From Propioniciclava sp. MC1595 (lineage in GTDB: Bacteria; Actinomycetota; Actinomycetes; Propionibacteriales; Propionibacteriaceae): a DNA stretch of 64,000 nt. A program made the position numbers and the translations under genes. The notes under the pieces are model-generated. The model was not told where the DNA came from and made no database searches. It saw only the letters and a list, made by a program, of their open reading frames with translations. Of the stretch, positions 43,330 to 50,700 are shown piece after piece. The stretch covers positions 3,100,001-3,164,000 of the forward strand of contig NZ_CP071870.1 in NCBI RefSeq assembly GCF_017569205.1, in the 5' to 3' direction. Position 1 is the stretch's first letter; every line of letters begins with the position of its first letter.

Positions 43330-43920
43330 GTGTTCGCCCTGACGATCGACCAGCACCGCTCGCGGACGGGTGAGGACCTCGTCCCCGCCCTGCTGGACGG
43401 CCTCGCCCCCGTCCCGACCGTGCTGCCGTTCGAGCGCACGGTCGGCGACGAGGTGCAGGGGCTGCTCGACGACCCCGACGCCGTGCTCGCGGCGCTGCTC
43501 GTGGTGCTCCGCGACGGGAACTGGTCGGTCGGCCTGGGCATCGGGCCAGTGGAGACCCCGCTGCCCGACTCGGTGCGGGCGGCGCGCGGGCAGGCCCTGC
43601 TCGACGCCCGCGCCGCGGTCGACCGCGCCAAGGGCACCGGCGAGGTGCGGGTCGCCGTGGTGTCGGCGTCCCACCCCGATGTGGCGGCCGACGTCGAGGC
43701 GGTGGCCGGCCTGATCGGCACCCTCCTCCGCCGCCGCACCGACCGGCAGTGGGCGGTCGTCGACGCGGTGGACGCCGCCCCCACCCAGCGCGCCGCCGCC
43801 GAGACCCTTGGCGTCTCGCCGCAGAACGTGTCGCAGGCCCTGGCCGCCTCGGCCATCGCCGTCGAGCGCGCGGTCTACCCTGTGCTCGTCCGACTCCTCG
43901 AGCGTGCGGAGGCCCCATGA
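43330..43920 (+). CDS. SatD-like protein with C-terminal helix-turn-helix
   Basis: A 196-aa protein of SatD-like layout. The first 130 residues look like a nucleotide-cyclase-type fold remnant (FERTVGDEVQGLLDDPDAVL, then WSVGLGIGPVETPL). The C-terminal 50 residues are a helix-turn-helix (AAPTQRAAAETLGVSPQNVS) suited to DNA binding. The GTG at 43330 follows a double operator-like dyad, so autoregulation is likely. It overlaps the following membrane-protein gene by 4 nt. What it senses is unknown. Confidence 0.75.
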   Translation: MFALTIDQHRSRTGEDLVPALLDGLAPVPTVLPFERTVGDEVQGLLDDPDAVLAALLVVLRDGNWSVGLGIGPVETPLPDSVRAARGQALLDARAAVDRAKGTGEVRVAVVSASHPDVAADVEAVAGLIGTLLRRRTDRQWAVVDAVDAAPTQRAAAETLGVSPQNVSQALAASAIAVERAVYPVLVRLLERAEAP

Positions 43921-44345
43921 CGCTGCTCCTGACCACCCTGGTCGTCGTCGGCGCGCTCGCCCTCTCGGTGCTGGGGGGTTGGGGCGTGTCGGTCCTGGTC
44001 CTGCGCTGGGCGCGCGTGCCCGACGTGATTCTCCCCGAGTACGAGCGGGACGCCACGGGTCGCCTCGTCCCGATCCTGGCCAGCACGCCGAAGCCCTCGC
44101 GGCCGCTGCTGCGCGGCGGGCTGTGGGTCGGTGTCCTCGAACGCGTCGCGATCACCGGGGCGATCATCGCCGGCCGCCCCGAGCTGATCGCGGTCGTGGT
44201 CGCGGTCAAGGGCCTGGGCCGCTACCCCGAGCTGCAGCAGGCCGGCGGCGCCAGCGAGCGGTTCATCATCGGCACGCTGGCCTCGTTCACGGTCGCCGTC
44301 GTCGTCGGGCTGGCCGCGGTCGCTGTGCTGCCCCTGGTCCCCTGA
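43917..44345 (+). CDS. Small integral membrane protein coupled to the SatD-like gene
   Basis: A 142-aa protein with three to four membrane helices (LLLTTLVVVGALALSVLGGW; GLWVGVLERVAITGAIIAG; FIIGTLASFTVAVVVGLAAV) and a cytoplasmic loop containing RWARVPDVILPEYERD. No known family motif beyond that. It begins inside the stop of the SatD-like gene (ATGA), the usual pairing, so both probably belong to one response. Confidence 0.8.
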   Translation: MTLLLTTLVVVGALALSVLGGWGVSVLVLRWARVPDVILPEYERDATGRLVPILASTPKPSRPLLRGGLWVGVLERVAITGAIIAGRPELIAVVVAVKGLGRYPELQQAGGASERFIIGTLASFTVAVVVGLAAVAVLPLVP

Positions 44346-44416
44346 ACGCGTTCCCCGTTGTGGCACGCCCCTGAGACGGTTGCCACGCCGGACTGGGAAT
44401 GTGGGTGCCCGGGTGA

Positions 44417-44422
44417 TAGAAC
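44417..44422 (+). promoter_or_regulatory. Leaderless -10 box of the MFS gene
   Basis: TAGAAC is 6 nt before the GTG at 44429. A GTGGCA-N15-TGCCAC inverted repeat (44360-44386) lies just upstream and could be an operator. Confidence 0.4.
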
Positions 44423-44428
44423 GGCCCG

Positions 44429-45886
44429 GTGACCGACCCCAACATCATCCGCGTCGAGGGCACCGACCGGACCTTCCACCGCATGAAGGTCCTGTCCGTC
44501 GTGCTCCTGCCGCTGGCGATGTCGCTGATGGCACTCTCGGCGGTCAACGTGGCGCTGCCCACGATCGAGCTGGGGCTGGACGCCACCCCGACCGACGTGC
44601 AGTGGATCCTGTCGGGGTACGCGCTGGCGCTGGGCGTCTCGCTCATCCCCGCCGGACGCGCCGGCGACGTGCTCGGTCGGGGCACGTGGTTCGTGGTCGG
44701 CCTGGTCCTGTTCGTGGCGGCCTCGCTGGCGTGCGGGCTGGCGCCCACGCCGTTCCTGCTCAACGTCGGCCGGATCGTGCAGGGCATCGGGGCGGGCATC
44801 TTCTCGCCGCAGGTCACGGGCATGATCCAGCAGTACTTCTGGGGCCAGGGGCGTGCCAAGGCGTTCGCCATGTTCGGGCTGGTGATCTCGGCGTCCGTGG
44901 CGGTCGGGCCGGTACTGACCGGCGCGATCATCGAGGCGCTCGGCCCCGAGAACGGCTGGCGCTGGGCCTTCTTCATCTACATCCCGATCGGCCTGCTCGC
45001 GATCATCCTCGCGCTCGCTTGGTTCCCCTTCGAGACCGAGCGCAAGCGGCGGCTGGCGCGCGCCGGGGGCGGGCCCGCGGCGTCCGGACGGCTCGACCTC
45101 GACCCCGTCGGGACGGTGCTGCTGACGCTGGCCATCCTGGCGCTGATGTACCCCTTCATGGCCCACGCCGCGTGGGCCTGGTGGCTGCTGCCCGCCGCGC
45201 CGGTGCTGGTCTGGCTCTGGGTGCGCTGGGAGCGCCGCTACGCCGCCCGCGGCGGGGCGCCGATGGTGGACATGGGGCTGTTCGGCTACCGCTCGTTCCG
45301 CAACGGGATGCTGGTGTCCGGGACGATGTTCCTCGGCGTGGCCAGTTCGTTCGCCGTGCTGGCGCTGTTCCTGCAGAACGGGCTGGGCGTCGCCGCGATC
45401 GCCGTCGGCCTGGTCGGACTCCCGAACGCCGTCGTGAGCGCGTTCTCGTCGGTGTGGTCGGTGCGCTACGTCATGGACCGCGGCCGCCCCCTGATCGTGT
45501 GGATGCTCGGGCTGATGGCGCTCGGCGTGCTGCTCAGCCTGGGCGTCGCGCTGCTGCAGCCGCTGGGCGTCCCGTGGTGGGTGCTGGCGGCGACCCTCAC
45601 CCTGAACGGCTTCGCGATGGGCGCCTTCGGGTCGGCGAACCAGACCCTGTCGATGCAGGACGTCCCGGCCGAGCACGGCGGCACGGCCGGCGGCATCAAG
45701 CAGACCGTCGAGCGCATCGGCGCTGCCCTGGGCAACGCCATGGTGGTGGGCGTGTTCTTCGGGCTGGTCCCGCTCGGCTGGACCACCGCGTTCACCGGCG
45801 CCTACCTCGCCATCACGCTGTTCGTCCTCGCGGCCCTCGTGCTGGCCGTGGTCGACGAGCGACAGCACCGCGCCCCGGTCGCCTAG
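44429..45886 (+). CDS. MFS drug-efflux transporter, DHA2 type
   Basis: A 485-aa permease with about 14 membrane helices, as in the DHA2 drug:proton antiporters. The loop 2-3 motif A is GRAGDVLGRGTWFVVG (variant), and motif C-like Gly-rich helix VISASVAVGPVLTGAI follows. Broad-range efflux is family knowledge; the substrate is not predictable. No local repressor is adjacent except an inverted repeat upstream. Confidence 0.88.
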   Translation: MTDPNIIRVEGTDRTFHRMKVLSVVLLPLAMSLMALSAVNVALPTIELGLDATPTDVQWILSGYALALGVSLIPAGRAGDVLGRGTWFVVGLVLFVAASLACGLAPTPFLLNVGRIVQGIGAGIFSPQVTGMIQQYFWGQGRAKAFAMFGLVISASVAVGPVLTGAIIEALGPENGWRWAFFIYIPIGLLAIILALAWFPFETERKRRLARAGGGPAASGRLDLDPVGTVLLTLAILALMYPFMAHAAWAWWLLPAAPVLVWLWVRWERRYAARGGAPMVDMGLFGYRSFRNGMLVSGTMFLGVASSFAVLALFLQNGLGVAAIAVGLVGLPNAVVSAFSSVWSVRYVMDRGRPLIVWMLGLMALGVLLSLGVALLQPLGVPWWVLAATLTLNGFAMGAFGSANQTLSMQDVPAEHGGTAGGIKQTVERIGAALGNAMVVGVFFGLVPLGWTTAFTGAYLAITLFVLAALVLAVVDERQHRAPVA

Positions 45887-45993
45887 GGTCGACTTTCGTC
45901 GGGGCCGGCGGGGGTCAGGGTCATCCCGATGGCCACCCCGGTTCCCCCCGCGGTCGGATGCCCGCACCCGGGTGGCGGGCACAGGATCAGGGC

Positions 45994-46707
45994 ATGACCA
46001 CGACGCCCCCCCTTCGTCGCACCCCGATCGTCACCCTCGCCGCCGTCGCCGACCTCGTGACCCTCGGGAGCACCTCCCGCGCCGCCGAGCTCCGCGCCGC
46101 CCGCGCCCGCCGCCTGCACGCCGAGGCGTCCGCCCACTCCGCCGCCGAACTCGAGCTGATGCGCGCCACCGGGGCCGAGCGCTTCGCCGTCGCGTGCGCC
46201 GCACCCTTCCGCGAGCGGGTCGGCCTCGAGCTCGCCACCGCCACCCGCGAGGGCCGTCGCGCGCCCCTGCTCCAGCTGATGGCGCTACCGGGCCCGGTCG
46301 GCCGCTGGCGCACCGCCCTCGACCACGAGTTCGACGTCACCGACGCCGTCAGCGCCGAGACGTTCGTCACCACCCGCTCGGCACTCGCGCACTCGCTCGC
46401 CCCCCGCTCGGCCAGCTGCGCCACCCTGCTCGCCGCCGAGTGCCTGCACGTCGCCACCGTGGCCGCGGGCGTCGGCTACTGGACCCGCGCCGAGGCCCTC
46501 GCCGCCGCCGCGCCCCTGACCGACCTGCTGATCGGGCTGCACGGCTCGTGGGGCTCGTTCGCCGAGTCGTTCCTGGCCGGCGAGCAGTCCTGCGGGCGCC
46601 CCGACGACGTGCGGCACGTGGTGTTCGCCCAGGTCGTGGCCCGGTTGCTCTCCGACCCGCGGTCGCCCTGGCTCGAGGTGTCCTGGCCGGACGCCGAGGC
46701 GGCCTGA
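45994..46707 (+). CDS. DUF1266 family protein
   Basis: A 237-aa cytoplasmic protein of the DUF1266 (YbeU/YbeR-like) type. It is Ala/Arg-rich and helical; the family-like C-terminal region reads LLIGLHGSWGSFAESFLAGE followed by a terminal W. The frame is open far upstream, but ATG 45994 with a CAGGAT box 6 nt before it gives the expected start. The function is unknown. The gene stands alone between the MFS gene and azlCD. Confidence 0.72.
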   Translation: MTTTPPLRRTPIVTLAAVADLVTLGSTSRAAELRAARARRLHAEASAHSAAELELMRATGAERFAVACAAPFRERVGLELATATREGRRAPLLQLMALPGPVGRWRTALDHEFDVTDAVSAETFVTTRSALAHSLAPRSASCATLLAAECLHVATVAAGVGYWTRAEALAAAAPLTDLLIGLHGSWGSFAESFLAGEQSCGRPDDVRHVVFAQVVARLLSDPRSPWLEVSWPDAEAA

Positions 46708-46717
46708 GCGCCCGGGC

Positions 46718-47029
46718 TCAGAACCCGGCCAGCCGGGCCAGCGCGGCGGCGATGGCGCCCACGACGACGACCACGAGGTACGGGGCGCGCAGCCACAGCG
46801 CGACCGCAGCAGCCCCGAGGGCCGCGAGGCGGGCGTCCAGCACGAGGGCCGTGCCCGTGACGACCGTGTTGACGAGCACGAGGCTGGTGAGGAGCCCGAC
46901 GGTCATGCCCGCGCTGACCGTCGCGACCCACGGGCGGTCGAGCAGGCTGTCGGGCACGAGGTACCCGGCGAGCTTGGTGGCGTAGGCGATGCCGCAGGCA
47001 GCCAGCACCCAGATCCAGAGGTCGGTCAC
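46718..47029 (-). CDS. azlD: Branched-chain amino acid exporter small subunit AzlD
   Basis: A 103-aa protein with four hydrophobic helices (WIWVLAACGIAYATKLAGYL; ATVSAGMTVGLLTSLVLVNT). It is the small partner of the AzlCD exporter. It begins 4 nt before the azlC stop (ATGA), so it is translationally coupled to it. Substrates are probably branched-chain amino acids or related analogues. Confidence 0.88.
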   Translation of the reverse strand: MTDLWIWVLAACGIAYATKLAGYLVPDSLLDRPWVATVSAGMTVGLLTSLVLVNTVVTGTALVLDARLAALGAAAVALWLRAPYLVVVVVGAIAAALARLAGF

Positions 47030-47718
47030 GCGTCCCTCCGGTGTTGGGCGACGGCCATCGCCCCGGAGACGACCGCAGCGAGGATGATCGGGATGCCGGC
47101 CGGCACGAACGGGACCGCGACCAGCGTCACGAAGGCTGCGGCGATGGCGATGGCGTGGGCGTCCCCGCTGGTGAGCCGGGGCCAGAGGAGGCCGAGGAAC
47201 GCGGCGACCGCCGCGCCGTCGAGCCCCCAGGCCTGCGGGTCACCGAGGCGCTCGCCGGCGAGGGCGCCGAGCAGGGTGAAGAGGTTCCAGAGGGTCCAGA
47301 CGCCGATGCCGGCCGCCCAGAAGCCGCGGCGGCGCTCATCGGTGGTGACCTGCGCGACCGCCGTGGCGGTCGACTCGTCGATGGTGAGGTGGGCCTGCAA
47401 GGGGCGGATCGCCCGGCGGGGCCGCAGGAGTGCGTTGATCTGGACCCCGTACACGGCGTTGCGCAGGCCCAACAGCGAGGCGGCCGTGGTGGCGGCGGCG
47501 AGCGATCCCCCGCCGGAGATGACGCCGATGAAGGCGAACTGGGAGCCGCCGGTGAACATCAGCGCGCTGAGCGCGACCGCCTGCCAGACCGACAGGCCGG
47601 CCGCGACGGCCAGCGCCCCGAACGAGATGCCGTAGAGGCCGACCGCGACGGCGATCGACAGCCCCATGCGCACCGCCGGCGTCAGCCGGGCGGCGGCGGT
47701 GGGGGCGGGGCTGGTCAC
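47026..47718 (-). CDS. azlC: Branched-chain amino acid exporter large subunit AzlC
   Basis: A 230-aa AzlC-family permease. The signature region LSALMFTGGSQFAFIGVISG and the RNAVYGVQINALLRPRR segment are typical. About seven helices. The GTG start at 47718 has a leaderless-type -10 (TAGCAT) 7 nt upstream. It pairs with azlD downstream. Confidence 0.9.
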   Translation of the reverse strand: MTSPAPTAAARLTPAVRMGLSIAVAVGLYGISFGALAVAAGLSVWQAVALSALMFTGGSQFAFIGVISGGGSLAAATTAASLLGLRNAVYGVQINALLRPRRAIRPLQAHLTIDESTATAVAQVTTDERRRGFWAAGIGVWTLWNLFTLLGALAGERLGDPQAWGLDGAAVAAFLGLLWPRLTSGDAHAIAIAAAFVTLVAVPFVPAGIPIILAAVVSGAMAVAQHRRDA

Positions 47719-47725
47719 CGGGGTG

Positions 47726-47731
47726 ATGCTA
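47726..47731 (-). promoter_or_regulatory. Leaderless -10 box of azlC
   Basis: Minus-strand TAGCAT ends 7 nt before the GTG of azlC. Confidence 0.5.
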
Positions 47732-47748
47732 GCCCCGCCCCCGTCGGC

Positions 47749-48684
47749 TCAGTCGAGCAGGTCCGCGTACAGGACCGACGACAGGTAGCGCTCGCCGAAG
47801 CTCGGGATCACCACGACGATCGTCTTGCCGGCGTTCTCCTCGCGGGCGGCGAGTTCACCGGCCGAGGCCAGCGCCGCGCCCGAGCTGATGCCGACGAGCA
47901 GGCCCTCCTCGCGGGCGGCGCGACGGGCCCACTCGACGGCGGTCTCGGAGTCCTGCGGCAGGACCTCGTCGATCACCGAGCGGTCGAGGATCTCGGGGAT
48001 GAAGTTGGCCCCGATGCCCTGGATCTTGTGCGGGCCGGGCTGGCCGCCCGACAGGATCGGGGACTCCTTCGGCTCGACGGCGACGATGCGCACCTCGGGC
48101 TTGCGCTCCTTGAGCACCTGGCCGACGCCGCTGATGGTGCCGCCGGTGCCCACGCCGGCCACGACGATGTCGACCTGGCCGTCGGTGTCGGCCCAGATCT
48201 CCTCGGCGGTGGTCTCCTTGTGCACCGCCACGTTGGCCGGGTTGGCGAACTGGCGGGCCAGGACCGCGCCCTCGGTGGCGGCGGCGATCTCCTCGGCCTT
48301 CGCCACCGCGCCGCGCATGCCCTCGGGGCCGGGGGTCAGGACGAGCTCGGCGCCGAAGGCGCGCAGCAGGGCGCGGCGCTCCTTGGACATGGTCTCGGGC
48401 ATCGCGAGGATCACCTTGTAGCCGCGGGCCGCGCCGACGAAGGCGAGCGCGATGCCGGTGTTGCCGGACGTGCCCTCGACGATCGTGCCGCCGGGCTTGA
48501 GCTCGCCGGAGGCCTCGGCCGCGTCCACGATGGCGACGCCGATGCGGTCCTTGACCGAGTTGGCGGGGTTGTAGAACTCGAGCTTGGCGTAGACGTCGGC
48601 CTTGGAGTCGCCGAAGAGGCGGTTGATGCGCACCAGGGGGGTGCGGCCGATGAGGGCGGTGGCGTCGGAGAAGTAGTTCGTCAT
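47749..48684 (-). CDS. cysK: Cysteine synthase (O-acetylserine sulfhydrylase)
   Basis: A 311-aa PLP enzyme. Lys45 in [11 protein letters not shown] forms the Schiff base, EGTSGNTG (about 71-78) binds the substrate carboxylate, and [10 protein letters not shown] holds the PLP phosphate. It makes cysteine from O-acetylserine and sulfide; some members accept thiosulfate to give S-sulfocysteine. It lies 134 bp after tsuB, downstream of the thiosulfate transporter, so thiosulfate-derived sulfur is a likely source. The gap holds GC-rich self-complementary sequence but no riboswitch I can identify. Confidence 0.93.
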   Translation of the reverse strand: MTNYFSDATALIGRTPLVRINRLFGDSKADVYAKLEFYNPANSVKDRIGVAIVDAAEASGELKPGGTIVEGTSGNTGIALAFVGAARGYKVILAMPETMSKERRALLRAFGAELVLTPGPEGMRGAVAKAEEIAAATEGAVLARQFANPANVAVHKETTAEEIWADTDGQVDIVVAGVGTGGTISGVGQVLKERKPEVRIVAVEPKESPILSGGQPGPHKIQGIGANFIPEILDRSVIDEVLPQDSETAVEWARRAAREEGLLVGISSGAALASAGELAAREENAGKTIVVVIPSFGERYLSSVLYADLLD

Positions 48685-48818
48685 GGGAGGGTTCCTTGTC
48701 TGGTTGTGCGAGTGGTGTTCGTTCGGGGAGGGACGTCGGCCGGTGTGCGTGGCGTGCACCCGGGCGACGCCCCCTCCCAGGTCCTGCGGGGTGTGGGGGT
48801 GGGTGTCGGCGCCGTGGT

Positions 48819-49148
48819 TCAGGCCTTCTGGACCGTGATCGTCCAGGAGGCGTCGCCCACCTGCTCGAAGTTCGTCACCGGGTAGCCGGCGGCGGCCGCC
48901 CAGTGCGGGATCGAGTCGGTGGCCTGGGTGCAGTCGAAGTCGATGACGAGCTCATCACCGGGCTCGAGCTGCTTGATCGCCTGCTTGGCCTCCACCAGGG
49001 GGAACGGGCAGACCTGCCCGACCGTGTTGAGCTGGTAGCGGCGTCCGCCCTCGAGGGTGGCGACGGGGGTGACGGCGTCCAGGTCGGGGCTGACGGGCGA
49101 CTGCACGAGGGTGGTGGCGGGGTTGCGGAAGCGGTCGAAGAATCCCAT
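48819..49148 (-). CDS. tsuB: TusA/TsuB-like sulfur carrier protein
   Basis: A 109-aa protein. The C-terminal 75 residues are a TusA domain with the catalytic Cys47 in [15 protein letters not shown] and the [18 protein letters not shown] segment. The N-terminal 35 residues are a short extension. Its gene follows the YeeE-type transporter by 14 bp, and TsuA/TsuB pairs move thiosulfate across the membrane. The ATG at 49148 has a GAAAGGA ribosome site. Confidence 0.88.
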   Translation of the reverse strand: MGFFDRFRNPATTLVQSPVSPDLDAVTPVATLEGGRRYQLNTVGQVCPFPLVEAKQAIKQLEPGDELVIDFDCTQATDSIPHWAAAAGYPVTNFEQVGDASWTITVQKA

Positions 49149-49162
49149 GGGAGGTTCCTTTC

Positions 49163-50224
49163 TCAACGGGACGCCGCGGGCTGCGGCACGAGCACGGGGG
49201 CGGCGCCCTCGCGGCGGTGGGTCTGGATGAAGAAGCGGGCGGCGACCCCGACACCGAGGAAGGTGAACAGGAACGCGAGCCAGCCCTGGTAGCCGAACAG
49301 CGCGGTCTGGACGAGCGCGTTGCCGATGGTGCAGCCGCCGGCGATCGCCGCGCCGATGCCCATCAGGGAGCCGCCGCCGATGGCGCGGACCGCGGTGCGG
49401 GCGTCGGGGGCGCGGAGGCGGAACTCGCCGGACAGCTTGGCGGCGATGTAGGAGCCGGGGATGAGGCCGAGAACGAACAGGACGCCCCAGTCGATGCGCT
49501 CGACGTTGCCGGTGGCGAGGAAGTCCACGATGTTGGCGCTCGGGGTGGTGATGCCCAGGCCGGCGTTGCGGCCGGTGGCGTTGCTCAGCGGGTAGGCCAG
49601 GGCGGCCAGGGAGCCGACGGCGATGGCGCTGGCGTAGGGGCTCCACGGCTTCTCGAACAGCAGGTGGGCCAGGCCGGTGCGCTTGCCGGTGGAGGCGAGG
49701 GTGGCGACGCGCTGCTGGCGCTGGCGGGTGATCGCCCAGGCCACGACGGCCACGAGGATCGCGACGAGGAACCACGGGCTGATGCCCAGCGAGCCGTGGA
49801 TCGTGGTCAGCTCCGACTTGTCGGCGCGCGCTGCGTCGTTGACCGGCTTCAGGGCGCCGTACTTCATGACCTGCGCGAGCAGGGCGTAGAAGATGAGCGC
49901 GATCCACGAGCCGATGAGGCCCTCGCCGGAGCGGTAGTAGGTGCCGGTGGCGCAGCCGCCGGCGAGCACGATGCCGATGCCGAACAGGAACGAGCCACCG
50001 GCGACGCCGAGCCAGGCGACCTGCGGGACGTTGGCCTGGATGAGGCCCGCGCCGAGCAGGAACTGGACGATGACGGCCTGCACGGCGATGGCGAGGCCGA
50101 AGGCGGTGAGCCAACGGGTCGAGCCCGAGAGCCACACGTCGCGGAAGGCGCCGGTGACGCAGAAGCGCCCCCGTTGGAAGACGAAGCCGAGCGCGATGCC
50201 CAGCGCGAGTCCGGTGAGGATCAT
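49163..50224 (-). CDS. tsuA: YeeE/TsuA-type thiosulfate transporter
   Basis: A 353-aa polytopic protein of the YeeE/YedE family. The two inverted halves carry the conserved cysteine motifs, GGCATGTYYRSGEG and AIAGGCTIGNAL, plus RGRFCVTGAF near the N-terminus. In TsuA such cysteines conduct thiosulfate. The ATG at 50224 is preferred over the longer frame to 50317 because it has an AGGAGAAC ribosome site. Its 5' leader encodes a Cys-rich peptide, which points to cysteine-controlled expression of the whole operon. Confidence 0.9.
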   Translation of the reverse strand: MILTGLALGIALGFVFQRGRFCVTGAFRDVWLSGSTRWLTAFGLAIAVQAVIVQFLLGAGLIQANVPQVAWLGVAGGSFLFGIGIVLAGGCATGTYYRSGEGLIGSWIALIFYALLAQVMKYGALKPVNDAARADKSELTTIHGSLGISPWFLVAILVAVVAWAITRQRQQRVATLASTGKRTGLAHLLFEKPWSPYASAIAVGSLAALAYPLSNATGRNAGLGITTPSANIVDFLATGNVERIDWGVLFVLGLIPGSYIAAKLSGEFRLRAPDARTAVRAIGGGSLMGIGAAIAGGCTIGNALVQTALFGYQGWLAFLFTFLGVGVAARFFIQTHRREGAAPVLVPQPAASR

Positions 50225-50369
50225 GGTGTTCTCCTGGCGGGTGTGAATGGGGTCGGGAAATGGGCGCACGAAGGTGCAGGAATGCCACGGAAAAGGGCAT
50301 GGGGAAATGGCCGACAATTCACGGGTGCCGAAAAGGCGGCGACGGGTGATTGCGGGTCAGCGCGGGAGT

Positions 50370-50386
50370 GGGACGCGGGGCGTCCC
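50370..50386 (-). promoter_or_regulatory. Candidate attenuator hairpin 2
   Basis: GGGACGC-GGG-GCGTCCC: a 7-bp stem about 40 nt after the leader-peptide stop on the minus strand. It may be the terminator or ribosome-site-sequestering stem of an attenuation mechanism. Confidence 0.4.
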
Positions 50387-50396
50387 GGGTGCCGGG

Positions 50397-50411
50397 GCCG
50401 TCAGCGACGGC
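50397..50411 (-). promoter_or_regulatory. Candidate attenuator hairpin 1
   Basis: GCCGTC-AGC-GACGGC: a perfect 6-bp stem with a 3-nt loop, 15 nt after the leader-peptide stop on the minus strand. It lies within reach of a ribosome stalled at the cysteine codons. Confidence 0.4.
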
Positions 50412-50426
50412 TCACGACGGCAGGCG

Positions 50427-50465
50427 TCAGGCGCGACAACAACACGGACAGGCAGCAACACACAT
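50427..50465 (-). CDS. Cysteine-rich leader peptide of the thiosulfate/cysteine operon
   Basis: A 13-codon ORF reading MCVAACPCCCRA-stop: five Cys in twelve residues, three of them consecutive. It lies 202 nt upstream of tsuA on the same strand. Cys-rich upstream ORFs that attenuate sulfur genes are described in mycobacteria (established knowledge); here the link is inferred from location and composition. Slow translation at the UGU-UGU-UGU run when cysteine is scarce would change folding of the downstream hairpins. No clear ribosome site precedes the ATG, and an 8-bp hairpin overlaps its start. Confidence 0.7.
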   Translation of the reverse strand: MCVAACPCCCRA

Positions 50466-50700
50466 GCCGCACGCGAGGCGTGCGGTGTGGGGCTGGCGGG
50501 CGTCCGCGTGTCCGGTCATCGAGGGAGATTTCCTTGCCTGGTGGGCCGAAGCCCTGGAACAGATGGTTGAACCGTAGATCAAGAATTCACTTCATGACAA
50601 ATGACGTCTCACATTTCGGTACCGCGCCCCTCCACCGACGGCGGGGACGGCGCGAGTAGGCTGGGTGCGGCCCGACCCCAGGACACGGATGGAGACGAGA

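Larger units (their letters stand above)
50225..50700. other. Non-coding control region between tsuA and the PQQ-repeat gene
   Basis: About 475 bp with no standard-length gene. On the minus strand it holds the leader peptide (50427-50465), two compact hairpins (50370-50386, 50397-50411) and a hairpin at the leader start (CCGCACGC/GCGTGCGG, 50467-50485). The distal part is AT-richer than average and carries the promoters of the divergent lipoprotein gene. No SAM-riboswitch pattern was recognised. Confidence 0.7.

Noticed and set aside
48685-48818. Riboswitch or attenuator between tsuB and cysK
   Set aside because: GC-rich and partly self-complementary, but no SAM-riboswitch core and no second Cys-rich ORF was found.
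50464-50577. Possible 37-aa plus-strand ORF ending ACPVIEGDFLAWWAEALEQ
   Set aside because: The C-terminal residues look protein-like, but there is no ribosome site, it opposes the cysteine leader peptide and no family is recognisable.
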